NCBI RefSeq assembly: GCF_017875645.1
Contig: NZ_JAGGMR010000001.1
Span: 3,410,001 to 3,474,000, forward strand
DNA from: Nocardia goodfellowii
GTDB lineage: Bacteria; Actinomycetota; Actinomycetes; Mycobacteriales; Mycobacteriaceae
Direction: 5' to 3'
Length of the DNA: 64,000 bases
Of this stretch, positions 8,000-17,062 are shown piece by piece; position 1 is the first letter of the stretch, and each line of letters opens with the position of its first letter. Under the pieces are notes generated by a model. That model had not been told where the DNA came from, searched no databases, and worked only from the letters and a program-made list of their open reading frames with translations. A program made the position numbers and the translations under genes.

Positions 8000-9211
8000 A
8001 TGAACCTCGGTGACGCGCTGACGAAATCCGGCACCGGTACCCGAACGTCCCCGGCTGCCGAACCAGCGATCGTGTTCGATCGGGTCGGGGTGCGCTATGG
8101 CACCGGCCGTAAGTCCACGGTGGCGCTGGCCGACTTCACCCTGCGCGTTGCCGCCGGGGAAACGGTCGCGCTGCTCGGGCCGAGCGGGTCCGGCAAGTCG
8201 ACCGCGCTCAAGGCGCTGGCCGGATTCGTCCGGCCCAGCTCGGGCGCGGTCCGGCTGGCCGGGCGTGACGTCACCGACCTGTCGCCGGCCAAGCGCGGGA
8301 TCGGTGTGGTCGTGCAGTCCTACGCGCTGTTCCCGCACATGACGGTGTACCGGAATGTGGCGTTCGGATTGAAGGCACATCGGGTGCCCCGCAACGAGAT
8401 CGGCGCACGGGTGAGCGAAGCGCTGGAGATGGTGGGCATGGGGTCCTACGCCGCACGACTACCCCGGGAGTTGTCCGGCGGTCAGCAGCAGCGGGTGGCG
8501 ATCGCGCGCGCCCTGGCCATCCGGCCCACAGTGCTGCTGCTGGACGAACCGCTCGCGGCGCTGGACGCGCAACTGCGCCAATCCATGCTCGGTGAACTGC
8601 AGCAACTGCGCACCGCGCTGCCGGACACGGCCATGCTGTACGTCACGCACGACCAGGCCGAAGCCCTCGCCCTGGCGGATCGCATCGCGGTGATGCGGGA
8701 CGCCCGGCTGGTGGATATCGACACCGCCGAGAATCTGTGGCAGCGGCCGCCCAGCGATTTCACCGCCGCCTTCCTCGGCGGCGCGAATCTGGTGCCCTGC
8801 ACCGTGAATCACATCTCCGGCGGCGCCGCGCTGGTCACCGCGGGCAGCCATACGTTACGCGCGGAAGCTCCGAAACCGGGTGTTGGCAAAGCGGATTGGG
8901 CTCCGAACGCCGACGCGCTGCTCTGCGTCCGGCCCCACACGCTGTCCATCGGCGCCACCTCGGACCGGGATGCGCTGCGCGCCACCGTCGTCGCCAGTGT
9001 GTGGCGTGGCGCTTCGACTCGCCTGCGGCTGTCCGTCGACGGTCTGCCCGGCGAGCTGGCCACCGATGTCCCCGGTCACCTCGCCGCCGGACTCGGCTCG
9101 GTGGTCGGTGTGCGTTTTCCCGACCCGGCGGGTGTGCTGATCCCCTCCGAGGTGGGTACCCACTCTTCCGCTCCGGTCAGCGGTGCGGACGTGACGGGAC
9201 CGCGGGCATGA
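8000..9211 (+). CDS. phnT: ABC transporter ATP-binding protein of the phosphonate system
   Basis: A 403-residue ATPase with Walker A GPSGSGKST, Q-loop VVQSYALFPH, signature LSGGQQQR, Walker B VLLLDEP and H-loop VTHDQ. A C-terminal TOBE-like domain (about 250-380) is typical of importers of the CUT/PotA group. The ATG at 8000 follows AGAAGGAG. It sits between the binding protein and the permeases and energises uptake at the membrane. The gene ends 91 bases before the first permease. The C-terminus (PVSGADVTGPRA) looks like a disordered tail. Confidence 0.85.
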   Translation: MNLGDALTKSGTGTRTSPAAEPAIVFDRVGVRYGTGRKSTVALADFTLRVAAGETVALLGPSGSGKSTALKALAGFVRPSSGAVRLAGRDVTDLSPAKRGIGVVVQSYALFPHMTVYRNVAFGLKAHRVPRNEIGARVSEALEMVGMGSYAARLPRELSGGQQQRVAIARALAIRPTVLLLDEPLAALDAQLRQSMLGELQQLRTALPDTAMLYVTHDQAEALALADRIAVMRDARLVDIDTAENLWQRPPSDFTAAFLGGANLVPCTVNHISGGAALVTAGSHTLRAEAPKPGVGKADWAPNADALLCVRPHTLSIGATSDRDALRATVVASVWRGASTRLRLSVDGLPGELATDVPGHLAAGLGSVVGVRFPDPAGVLIPSEVGTHSSAPVSGADVTGPRA

Positions 9212-9302
9212 GGGGGCCCGCGGTTCCGCTTGTGCGGCAAGAGGTTCACGCAGACCGGGGAGCACGCTCGTTCCTGGTCGGGCCTGCAGCGGAGGTGCGG
9301 TC

Positions 9303-10199
9303 ATGAATGCGCCCGCTCTGCTGGAACAGCCGGTCGAGTCGCTCGACGCGCCGTCACCCGCGGCCCGGCGCCAGTGGCGGCCGGTGCTGTGGACAGCGCC
9401 ACCGGTACTGATCGTGCTGATCATCGCGGTCTATCCGATCACCCGGGTGCTCGCGGAGTCGACCGTCACACCGACCGGTCGCGGCACCGCGGTGTGGACG
9501 GAAGTGCTGGCGTCGGAAGCCTTCCGTAATGCCTTGTGGCGCACCATCTCCATCGCCGTCGCCGCGACGGCCGGTTGCCTGGTGCTGGGCACTTTCCTCG
9601 CGGTCGTGCTGGCGTTCGTGCCGTTCCGGGGCGCGACGGTCGTCGGCAGGCTCGTCGACACCGTGCTGACGCTGCCCTCGTTCCTGGTGACGCTGGCGTT
9701 CACCTTCCTCTACGGCACCGCCGGAGCGGTGAACGCGCTGATCACCCAACTCACCGGGCGTCAGGCCCCGCTACTGAACTTCCTGACCACGCCGTGGGGC
9801 GTGATCGCGGCGGAAATCACCTTCTTCACGCCGTTCGTGGTCCGGCCGTTGCTGGCGGCCTTCGCGCAGCTGCCACGCGAACAGCTCGATGTCGCGGCGA
9901 GTTTGGGTGCGTCGACCTGGCGGGTATTGCGGCAGGTCGTGCTGCCGGAGGCGTGGCCCGCGCTGGCGGCGGGCGGCAGCCTCGTGTTGCTGTTGACGCT
10001 CAACGAATTCGGCATCGTGCTGTTCACCGGCGCGAAGGGCGTTCTGACGCTGCCCGCCATGATCTACACCCGCGGCATCGTCACCTTCGATCTGCCCGGC
10101 GCGGCCGTGCTGGCCACCGTGCAGGTGGCGCTCTCGCTCACCCTGTACGCGGCCTATCGAACCGTGTTCTCCCGCTTCGTTTCCCGGAAAGGATACTGA
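9303..10199 (+). CDS. phnU: ABC transporter permease 1 of the phosphonate system
   Basis: A 298-residue inner-membrane permease with about six transmembrane segments, beginning with VLIVLIIAVYPITRVLA. The binding-protein-dependent transport signature is seen as EQLDVAASLGASTWRVLRQVVLPEAWPAL (EAA-loop type, contacts the ATPase). The ATG at 9303 follows GGAGGTG. Its stop is 2 bases before the next permease start, so the two are coupled. It pairs with the second permease to form the channel. Confidence 0.85.
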   Translation: MNAPALLEQPVESLDAPSPAARRQWRPVLWTAPPVLIVLIIAVYPITRVLAESTVTPTGRGTAVWTEVLASEAFRNALWRTISIAVAATAGCLVLGTFLAVVLAFVPFRGATVVGRLVDTVLTLPSFLVTLAFTFLYGTAGAVNALITQLTGRQAPLLNFLTTPWGVIAAEITFFTPFVVRPLLAAFAQLPREQLDVAASLGASTWRVLRQVVLPEAWPALAAGGSLVLLLTLNEFGIVLFTGAKGVLTLPAMIYTRGIVTFDLPGAAVLATVQVALSLTLYAAYRTVFSRFVSRKGY

Positions 10200-10201
10200 C
10201 C

Positions 10202-10999
10202 ATGCTGGTGTGGACCCGCGCCGGTAGAACACTGGTGCTCACCGTCTTCGGGCTGGTGCTAACGGTCGTGTTCGTCGCCCCGATCGGCACGGTCGTCGCC
10301 GCGGCGCTGGCGGGCAGTTGGACCGGCCCGCTGCCGTCGAACCTGGGGCTGGCCAACTTCAGCCAGGCGCTGACCGGAGACGACGCGGCCAGCCTCACGG
10401 TCAGTCTGCAAACCGCTGTGCTGGCCGGCGCTTTCGCGCTGGTCCTCGGTACCTGGGCGGCGCTGGCGGCGCGAGAGGCGCCGGGCTGGTGCCGGCGCGG
10501 CACCGACGCGGTGTTCCACCTGCCGGTCGCCGTTCCCTCGGTCGCCATCGGCCTCGGCGTGCTGATCGCCTTCAACGAGCGGCCCCTGCTGCTCGGCGGC
10601 ACCAAATGGATTGTCATCCTGGCCCATTCGGTGCTGGTGCTGGCCTACGCCTTCAGCGCCGTGTCCGCCGCGCTCGACCGGCTCGATCCCGAGTATCGGC
10701 GCGCCGCCGAATCCCTTGGCGCAGGGCCGGTTCGCGTGCTCTGCCAGGTAACGCTGCCCCTGCTGCTGCCGGCCCTCGGCGCGGCGGCGGGCTTGTCGAT
10801 CGCCCTGTCCATGGGTGAACTCGGGGCGAGCATCATGGTCTACCCGGCGACCTGGCGCACGCTCCCGGTCACCATCTTCGGCCAGACCGACCGCGGTGAG
10901 ATCTTCACCGCCGCGGCCGGGACCAGCCTGCTGGTGCTGGTCACCCTGGTGTCCCTGGTGTTGCTCGGCCGCCTGCGGGGACGCGCGGCCGTGCGGTAG
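10202..10999 (+). CDS. phnV: ABC transporter permease 2 of the phosphonate system
   Basis: A 265-residue permease with five to six hydrophobic segments and the EAA-type loop PEYRRAAESLGAGPVRVLCQVTLPLLLP. ATG 10202 comes 2 bases after the upstream stop, preceded by GGAAAGG inside the upstream gene. It is the last gene of the apparent six-gene phosphonate unit; the next gene has its own promoter-like -10 box. Channel partner of the upstream permease. Confidence 0.85.
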   Translation: MLVWTRAGRTLVLTVFGLVLTVVFVAPIGTVVAAALAGSWTGPLPSNLGLANFSQALTGDDAASLTVSLQTAVLAGAFALVLGTWAALAAREAPGWCRRGTDAVFHLPVAVPSVAIGLGVLIAFNERPLLLGGTKWIVILAHSVLVLAYAFSAVSAALDRLDPEYRRAAESLGAGPVRVLCQVTLPLLLPALGAAAGLSIALSMGELGASIMVYPATWRTLPVTIFGQTDRGEIFTAAAGTSLLVLVTLVSLVLLGRLRGRAAVR

Positions 11000-11034
11000 T
11001 GATTCGCCTCGCGCCCGCCGGTCGGGACCGGCAT

Positions 11035-11040
11035 TAGGAT
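11035..11040 (+). promoter_or_regulatory. -10 box for leaderless DUF4126 transcript
   Basis: TAGGAT lies 7 bases before the GTG start at 11048, with no Shine-Dalgarno sequence between. This places the likely transcription start at or next to the start codon. Confidence 0.5.
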
Positions 11041-11047
11041 CGATTCG

Positions 11048-11644
11048 GTGTCCCTGCTCCCGTTGATTTTCACCGCAGGCTGGGCGAGCGGCATCAACGC
11101 CTACGCCGTCGTGCTGCTGTTCGGACTGTTCGGTGTCACCGGTCTCGTCGACGATGTCCCGGAAGGCTTGCAGCGCACCGATGTTCTGGTCGCGGCGGGG
11201 GTGTTGTTCCTGCTCGAGGCGGTCGCCGACAAGATCCCGTACTTCGACTCGTTCTGGGACTCGATCCACACCGTCATCCGCCCGGCCGCGGGCGCTGTCG
11301 TCGCCGCGCTGCTCGCCGGCTCCGACGGTTCATTGCCGCAACTCGGCGCCGCGGCGGTCGGCGGTACCACGGCGCTGGTCAGTCACCTGGTCAAAGCCGG
11401 ACTCCGGATGGGCATCAACACCTCGCCGGAGCCCGCCAGCAACATCATCGTCAGCACCCTCGAAGATCTCGGCGTCGCGAGCGTCATCACCCTCGCGGTC
11501 TTCCACCCGCTGCCCGCCGCCATCATCGCGGGCATCCTGCTGTTCCTCGGAGTGCTGCTGGTGATCGTCCTGGCCAAGCGAATTCGGCGGTCCATCCGCC
11601 GGTTCCGGGCTTGGCTCGCGACTCGGCGGGCGCCCGCGGGCTGA
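11048..11644 (+). CDS. DUF4126 membrane protein
   Basis: A 198-residue protein with hydrophobic segments at about 5-28, 45-60, 80-110, 145-165 and 165-185, then a basic tail (AKRIRRSIRRFRAW). The N-terminal AGWASGINAYAVVLLFGLFG and the KIPYFDSFWDSIHTVIRP segment are typical of DUF4126, a small integral-membrane family without a firm function. It starts with GTG and has a leaderless-type promoter, so it is likely independent of the phn genes upstream. Confidence 0.85.
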   Translation: MSLLPLIFTAGWASGINAYAVVLLFGLFGVTGLVDDVPEGLQRTDVLVAAGVLFLLEAVADKIPYFDSFWDSIHTVIRPAAGAVVAALLAGSDGSLPQLGAAAVGGTTALVSHLVKAGLRMGINTSPEPASNIIVSTLEDLGVASVITLAVFHPLPAAIIAGILLFLGVLLVIVLAKRIRRSIRRFRAWLATRRAPAG

Positions 11645-11658
11645 GGCCGTCCGGCGGG

Positions 11659-12669
11659 TCAGCGCACCTGGGGTGCGACCTTCTCGCCGAGCAGTTCGAT
11701 GTTGCGGATCACCTTGTCGTGCGGCAGCGTTCCGACGCTGGTGTGCAGCATGAAACGGTCCAGCCCCAGGGTGTCCCGGATATCGGCGATCTTCTCGGCC
11801 ACATAGTCCGGCGTGCCGACGAACAGCGAACCGCTTTGTGAGCGCAGGGCGTCGAATTGCGGGCGGCTCATCGGACCCCAGCCGCGTTCCCGGCCGAGCT
11901 GGCTCATCGCCGCCGCGTAGGGCTGGTAGAAGTCGGCGATCGCCTGCTCGTCGGACTCCGCGATGTAGCCGTGCGCGTGCACCGCGACCGGTTGCTGCTC
12001 GTGGCCGCCCTCGGCCAGCGCCCGGTGATAGAGATCGACCAGGGGCTTGAAGCGAGCGGGCTGGCCGCCGATGATCGCGATGGCCAGCGGCAAACCGAGC
12101 AGGCCGGCGCGGATCACCGATTCGGGACTGCCGCCGACGGCGATCCAGACCGGCAGCGGACGGTCCTCGGTGCGCGGGTAGATGATCGCGTCGCGCAGCG
12201 CGGGTCGGAACTTGCCGGACCAGGTGACCGGGCCCTCGTCGCGGATCTTCAGCAGCAGCGCGAGTTTCTCCTCGAAGAGTTCGTCGTAGTCGGCCAGGTT
12301 GTAGCCGAACAGCGGGAAGGACTCGGTGAAGGAGCCGCGCCCGGCCATCAGTTCGGCGCGGCCGTTGGACAGGCCGTCCAAGGTCGCGAATTCTTGGTAC
12401 GCCCGTACCGGATCGGCGGAGCTGAGCACGGTGACCGCACTGGTCAGCTGGATCCGCTCGGTGCGGGCCGCGATGGCCGCCAGCACCACCGCGGGTGCGG
12501 AGGCGGCGAAGTCCTTGCGGTGGTGTTCGCCGACGCCGTAGACGTCGAGGCCGACGCGCTCGGTGGCCACGGCTTCCTCCACCACTTCGCGCAGGCGTTG
12601 CCCGGCGCTGGGCGCGGGCTGCTCGCCGACCGGCATGACCTCGGCGAATGTTGTCAATCCCAGTTCCAC
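11659..12669 (-). CDS. LLM-class flavin/F420-dependent oxidoreductase
   Basis: A 336-residue luciferase-like TIM barrel: VELGLTTFAEVMP at the start, GVGEHHRKDFAASAP, RIQLTSAVTVLSSADPVRAYQEFATLD, GRAELMAGRGSF and a C-terminal DRFMLHTSVGTLPH. Proteins like this use FMN or F420 to oxidise or reduce small molecules. The GTG start at 12669 has AAGGA 8 bases upstream. It converges with DUF4126 (14-base gap) and diverges from map. Nocardia genomes encode many paralogues, so the substrate cannot be assigned. Confidence 0.85.
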   Translation of the reverse strand: MELGLTTFAEVMPVGEQPAPSAGQRLREVVEEAVATERVGLDVYGVGEHHRKDFAASAPAVVLAAIAARTERIQLTSAVTVLSSADPVRAYQEFATLDGLSNGRAELMAGRGSFTESFPLFGYNLADYDELFEEKLALLLKIRDEGPVTWSGKFRPALRDAIIYPRTEDRPLPVWIAVGGSPESVIRAGLLGLPLAIAIIGGQPARFKPLVDLYHRALAEGGHEQQPVAVHAHGYIAESDEQAIADFYQPYAAAMSQLGRERGWGPMSRPQFDALRSQSGSLFVGTPDYVAEKIADIRDTLGLDRFMLHTSVGTLPHDKVIRNIELLGEKVAPQVR

Positions 12670-12792
12670 GGCGGGGTCCTTGTCTGTGCGTGGGGACGTT
12701 GTCTAGCGGCTTAAACGGACCTTGGTCCGGATCTATTCCCCGGGTCGATCCGTCCAGCCGCCACCACCCCTCATCGTCGCGCTTCGCGCCGC

Positions 12793-12798
12793 TAGTCT
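12793..12798 (+). promoter_or_regulatory. -10 box for leaderless map transcript
   Basis: TAGTCT followed by 6 bases (GTCTAC) and the ATG at 12805. No ribosome site is present. Confidence 0.55.
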
Positions 12799-12804
12799 GT
12801 CTAC

Positions 12805-13668
12805 ATGGCAGTTCGCACCCGCAAACCCCTAGTCCCCGGCACGCAGTCGCCCATCCGTGAAGTGCCGCGTTCCATCGAGCGGCCCGAGTACGCGTGGAAG
12901 AAGACCGTGAACGAGGGCAGCGAGCCCTGGGTGCAGACTCCCGAGACGATCGAGAAGATGCGGATCGCGGGCAAGATCGCGGCGCAGGCGCTGGAAGAGG
13001 CCGGCAAGGCGGTGGCGCCGGGCGTCACCACCGACGAACTGGACCGGATCGCCCACGAATTCCTGTGTGACCACGGGGCCTACCCGTCCACGCTGGGCTA
13101 CAAGGGATTTCCGAAGTCCTGCTGCACCTCGCTCAATGAAGTGATCTGCCACGGTATTCCGGACTCGACCGTGATCGAGGACGGCGACATCGTCAACATC
13201 GACGTCACCGCCTACCTCGACGGAGTGCACGGCGACACCAACAAGACCTACCTCGCCGGCGACGTCGACGAAGAGGTGCGGCTGCTGGTGGAACGCACCG
13301 AAGAGGCCACCATGCGGGCGATCAAAGCGGTGCGGCCCGGCCGGGCGCTGAATGTCATCGGCCGCGTCATCGAGTCCTACGCCAACCGCTTCGGCTACGG
13401 CGTGGTGCGCGACTTCACCGGCCACGGCGTCGGCCCCACCTTCCACAGCGGCCTGGTCATCCTGCATTACGACCAGCCCGCCGTCGACTCGGTCATCGAA
13501 GAGGGCATGACCTTCACCATCGAACCGATGATCAACCTCGGCGGCATCGACTACGAAATCTGGGACGACGGCTGGACCGTGGTCACCAAGGACCGCAAGT
13601 GGACCGCCCAGTTCGAGCACACCCTGGTGGTCACCGAAACGGGCGCGGAAATCCTCACCCTCCCGTGA
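12805..13668 (+). CDS. map: Type I methionine aminopeptidase
   Basis: A 287-residue enzyme that removes N-terminal Met from nascent proteins. An N-terminal extension (residues 1-40) carries an SH3-ligand-like [16 protein letters not shown], as in MapB of mycobacteria. The catalytic core shows [21 protein letters not shown], metal ligands in [19 protein letters not shown] (two Asp), [11 protein letters not shown] (His), FTIEPMI (Glu) and QFEHTLVVT (Glu). All five ligands are present, so it should be active. It is followed 37 bases later by cobQ. Confidence 0.95.
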   Translation: MAVRTRKPLVPGTQSPIREVPRSIERPEYAWKKTVNEGSEPWVQTPETIEKMRIAGKIAAQALEEAGKAVAPGVTTDELDRIAHEFLCDHGAYPSTLGYKGFPKSCCTSLNEVICHGIPDSTVIEDGDIVNIDVTAYLDGVHGDTNKTYLAGDVDEEVRLLVERTEEATMRAIKAVRPGRALNVIGRVIESYANRFGYGVVRDFTGHGVGPTFHSGLVILHYDQPAVDSVIEEGMTFTIEPMINLGGIDYEIWDDGWTVVTKDRKWTAQFEHTLVVTETGAEILTLP

Positions 13669-13705
13669 GCGGGGGCCTGCGGGCGCGCTGTGCGGAGCGC
13701 GGCTG

Positions 13706-15238
13706 GTGAAGGGCGCGCTGCTGGTCGCGGGCACCACCTCCGACGCCGGGAAAAGCGTTGTGGTGGCCGGGCTCTGCCGGATGCTGGCCAGGCGCGGGGT
13801 GCGGGTGGCGCCGTTCAAGGCGCAGAACATGTCCAACAACTCCGTGGTCACCGTGGACGGCGGCGAGATCGGTCGCGCTCAGGCGCTGCAGGCGCAGGCG
13901 TGCGGGTTGGAGCCGAGCGTGCGGTTCAATCCGGTGCTGCTCAAGCCGGGCAGCGACCGCCGCTCCCAGCTCGTGGTGCGCGGCAAGGCGATCGGCACCG
14001 TCGGCGCGCGCGACTATTTCCAGCATCGGCAAGATCTGCGGGAAATCGTTGCCGCCGAACTGGATTCGCTGCGGGCGGAATTCGATGTGGTGATCTGCGA
14101 GGGCGCGGGCTCGCCCGCCGAGATCAATTTGCGCGCTACCGATCTGGCGAACATGGGGCTGGCAAGGGCAGCCCGGCTGCCGGTCGTCGTGGTGGGCGAT
14201 ATCGATCGCGGCGGTGTGCTGGCACACCTGTTCGGCACCGTCGCGGTCCTGGAACCCGAAGACCAGCAACTGATCTCGGCCTTCATCATCAACAAGTTCC
14301 GTGGTGACGTCGAACTCCTGCAGCCCGGCTTGGACCGCCTCACCGAACTCACCGGCCGCCGCACGCTCGGCGTCATTCCCTACGCCGACGACCTCTGGAT
14401 CGATGCCGAGGATTCCCTGAGCACCGTCGCCGATGCCCCCGTCGGCCGTCCCCGCCCGCCCCGCGGTACCGAATGGCTCACCGTCGCCGCCATCCGCCTG
14501 CCTCGCATCTCCAACTCCACCGACATCGAAGCCCTGGCCTGTGAGCCGGGTGTTTCGGTGCGCTGGGTCACCGAACCCTCCCGCCTCCTCGACGCCGACC
14601 TCGTCGTGCTGCCCGGCAGCAAGGCCACCGTCGCCGACCTGGAATGGCTGCGCGGCAATGGATTAGCCGCCGCGCTCCAGGCGCGCGCCGCCGCGGGCCG
14701 CCCCACCCTCGGCCTCTGCGGCGGCTACCAGATGCTGGGCAACCGCATCGACGACGCGGTCGAATCCGGCGCGGGCACCGTCGCGGGCCTGGGTCTGCTC
14801 GACCTGGACATCGAGTTCGCCGACCCCAAGGTGCTGCGCCGAGCCACCGGGCACGGCGCGGGAATTCCCGTGCAGGGCTACGAAATCCACCACGGCCGGG
14901 TGATCGCCAACAACGACCCGGCGTGGCTGCAGGTCGAGGGCGCACCCGAGGGGAGCGTCAACGGGTCCGTCTGGGGGACGCACCTGCACGGCTTGCTGGA
15001 ATCCGACGCCTTCCGGCGCGCCTGGCTGCGCGAGGTGGCAGCGGCGGCGGGTCGCTCAGGTTTCGCGGTCGCCGAGGACGTCTCCGTTGCCGCCGTTCGC
15101 ACCGCCCAGTTGGACCTACTCGCCGACCTGATCGAGCGGCACCTGAACATGGCGCAAATCACCGAACTCATCACCCGGGGTGCGCCTGCGGACCTGCCGC
15201 GGATCACCGCCGCCCTGCACCAGCCGGAACCGCGTTGA
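13706..15238 (+). CDS. cobQ: Cobyric acid synthase
   Basis: A 510-residue glutamine amidotransferase that amidates cobyrinic acid a,c-diamide at four positions, giving cobyric acid in B12 synthesis. The N-terminal ATP-binding domain begins [13 protein letters not shown], then FKAQNMSNN and [12 protein letters not shown]. The C-terminal class I glutaminase has the nucleophile in [11 protein letters not shown] (about residue 337) and GTHLHGLLE near 420 for the His. The start is GTG 13706 (MKGALLVAG). The rest of the pathway genes here (chelatase, cobO, cobB, cobE, fused methyltransferase) lie 7-18 kb downstream, so the pathway is split. Confidence 0.95.
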   Translation: MKGALLVAGTTSDAGKSVVVAGLCRMLARRGVRVAPFKAQNMSNNSVVTVDGGEIGRAQALQAQACGLEPSVRFNPVLLKPGSDRRSQLVVRGKAIGTVGARDYFQHRQDLREIVAAELDSLRAEFDVVICEGAGSPAEINLRATDLANMGLARAARLPVVVVGDIDRGGVLAHLFGTVAVLEPEDQQLISAFIINKFRGDVELLQPGLDRLTELTGRRTLGVIPYADDLWIDAEDSLSTVADAPVGRPRPPRGTEWLTVAAIRLPRISNSTDIEALACEPGVSVRWVTEPSRLLDADLVVLPGSKATVADLEWLRGNGLAAALQARAAAGRPTLGLCGGYQMLGNRIDDAVESGAGTVAGLGLLDLDIEFADPKVLRRATGHGAGIPVQGYEIHHGRVIANNDPAWLQVEGAPEGSVNGSVWGTHLHGLLESDAFRRAWLREVAAAAGRSGFAVAEDVSVAAVRTAQLDLLADLIERHLNMAQITELITRGAPADLPRITAALHQPEPR

Positions 15239-15390
15239 TCGGCTGGCCCGAGCCGAACGACCGGACGATCCCTGGAGCGGCTCGGTTCCGCGCCGCGACC
15301 GGCCACGGCCGAGTGCGACGGCTCGGTCGCTGCCGGGTGTGACGGCTGGCGCGAAAGACCAGACGCGCGGGCGCGTTAAGGTCGGCGGTG

Positions 15391-15396
15391 TAGCGT
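15391..15396 (+). promoter_or_regulatory. -10 box for a leaderless transcript of the gene at 15405
   Basis: TAGCGT lies 8 bases before ATG 15405, with no ribosome site between. Confidence 0.4.
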
Positions 15397-15404
15397 TCTG
15401 CGGC

Positions 15405-15968
15405 ATGAAATCTCGGCAAATCGCGGTGGGGGACCGGGAATGGACCGTACGGGTCGACGGCCCGGAGTCGCGGCACAGCGTGCTGCTGTTGCCGGACGCC
15501 GGCGATCCGGCGGACGTGTTCGATCAGGTCTGTGCCCGATTGCACAATTCCGATCTTCGGACCATCTCGGTGGCCTCGATCGAGGGGCTGGAGCCGGCGG
15601 ATATCCACGCGATCCTCGACGAACTCGGCGTGCCCTACACCCATGTCGCCGGGCGCGGCGCCGGAGCGCGGCTGGCCTGGCGATTGTGCGCGGGCACGTT
15701 CGGGCGGTTCATCAGCCTGGTGGCCGCCGATCACGGTCACCCGGCGGTTCCCGGGCCGGACGGCGTGATCGCCGATCCGGAATGCCGTCCGATGGAGCTG
15801 CCCGTCACGGTGATCGCGACCAAACGATTGCCGCGCGGGGTGGCCGACACCTCCGGACGCTACGTCTACGGCGAGTTCCGGGTCGTGCAGGTCGACGTCG
15901 ACAACGTGGCCACCGAGGCCGACCACGAACTGGCCACGGAGATCGTGCTGCGCACCAGTCTGTGGTGA
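15405..15968 (+). CDS. Small alpha/beta-hydrolase-like protein
   Basis: A 187-residue protein. VLLLPDAGDPADVFDQVCARL, then VAGRGAGARLAWRLC where an alpha/beta hydrolase would have the GxSxG elbow, here GRGAG without a serine. LVAADHGHP and a conserved-looking C-terminus VATEADHELATEIVLRTSLW follow. The missing nucleophile suggests a non-catalytic relative of the fold. It has no signal peptide. It sits between cobQ and a lipoprotein gene with no obvious shared role. Family uncertain. Confidence 0.65.
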   Translation: MKSRQIAVGDREWTVRVDGPESRHSVLLLPDAGDPADVFDQVCARLHNSDLRTISVASIEGLEPADIHAILDELGVPYTHVAGRGAGARLAWRLCAGTFGRFISLVAADHGHPAVPGPDGVIADPECRPMELPVTVIATKRLPRGVADTSGRYVYGEFRVVQVDVDNVATEADHELATEIVLRTSLW

Positions 15969-16021
15969 AGTAGACCGCTTGCGGCAAGCACTGCGCCGCG
16001 CGGACTCGAGGTGAGGTATCG

Positions 16022-17062
16022 ATGCGGGGGATGTTGGCGATCGGGGTCGCCACAGCACTGTTGACCGGCTGTACCAACTTGGTCTCGGGTACTCCGGCGC
16101 CGGAGGCGGCAGCGCGCGCCCCGGTCACCATCGGCGACTACGGATTGGACCTGACACCGCGCCAGCGCGGCGAACTGCAGGCCGCCGCGGTCATCCGCAC
16201 GGTGGACCCGTGCGGCTTCGTCAGTCGCGCCCAACTGGCCGAGTACGGGCAGGTAGCGCAGGTGGCCCCGTATCTGAGTCCCGAAAGCTGCCAGGTGCGC
16301 ATCCACTCCGGACCGGCTCGCGCGGAAACCATCCGGATCGTGCTGAACGTACGTGCGCCCTCGGCGGCCACCGACCATCCGGTCGATGGCGGCACGGTGT
16401 TGCGCGAGAAGGAGCCGGTCGCCGATGAGGAATGCGAACTGATCGTCCCGATGCGGCTTCCCGCCGCTGGTGTGGGCGGTGACAGCGCGAGCATGTTCAC
16501 CGACTACGTCCGGGTGACCGCCGATTCCTTCCGCGGCGACAACTGCGCGCCCGCCGGTGACGTCGCCGCGAAAGTACTTGTCGCGGCCCGTGATCTGAAG
16601 GTGCCGCTGCGCCGCTATGCCGTGGGAATTCTCCCGGGCGCGGATTACGATCCGTGCGCGCTGCTGGGGCGGCTGCCGGCGGGCTGGAGCGCGGCTCGGT
16701 TGACGGCGGTGTCGAGCCCCTACGAGTGCGCGTTCTACGCCCGCAAGGATGCGGTGGAGCAGTATTTCGCGGTACGGCTGGAGGTGGACCAGGCGGATGC
16801 TCCGGCCTCCTCGCGCACCACGACGGTCGATCTGAACGGCCGCCCAGCGACGAGCTACTGCCCCGGGACCTCCTCACCGGAGGTCCCGGAGACCTGCTTC
16901 CTGGACTTCGCCCTGGACGGTACGTTCGACGGCAACATCGCGAATTCCCCGCTGCGGGCTTCGGAACAGTCCTACGGCAGAGTCCGTACCAGCGTCAGCG
17001 TGTACGGCGACAAGACCGTCGTCCAGGACATGGCGGCAGCCGCCACCGCGATCTACCGCTGA
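16022..17062 (+). CDS. Secreted lipoprotein, DUF3558-like
   Basis: A 346-residue protein with a short signal peptide ending in lipobox LLTGC (Cys17), then a Pro/Ala-rich linker. The mature part contains two similar halves, each with a D-P-C motif (VDPCGFVSRAQLAEYG near 62; DYDPCALLGRLPAGW near 208) and paired cysteines, as in DUF3558-type actinobacterial lipoproteins. It is anchored outside the membrane. Function unknown. Its stop touches the stop of the convergent hydrolase with no spacer. Confidence 0.75.
   Translation: MRGMLAIGVATALLTGCTNLVSGTPAPEAAARAPVTIGDYGLDLTPRQRGELQAAAVIRTVDPCGFVSRAQLAEYGQVAQVAPYLSPESCQVRIHSGPARAETIRIVLNVRAPSAATDHPVDGGTVLREKEPVADEECELIVPMRLPAAGVGGDSASMFTDYVRVTADSFRGDNCAPAGDVAAKVLVAARDLKVPLRRYAVGILPGADYDPCALLGRLPAGWSAARLTAVSSPYECAFYARKDAVEQYFAVRLEVDQADAPASSRTTTVDLNGRPATSYCPGTSSPEVPETCFLDFALDGTFDGNIANSPLRASEQSYGRVRTSVSVYGDKTVVQDMAAAATAIYR

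Noticed and set aside
15405..15968. Active alpha/beta hydrolase.
   Set aside because: The nucleophile position reads GRGAG with no Ser, Cys or Asp, so catalysis in the usual way is unlikely; kept as a hydrolase-like protein only.
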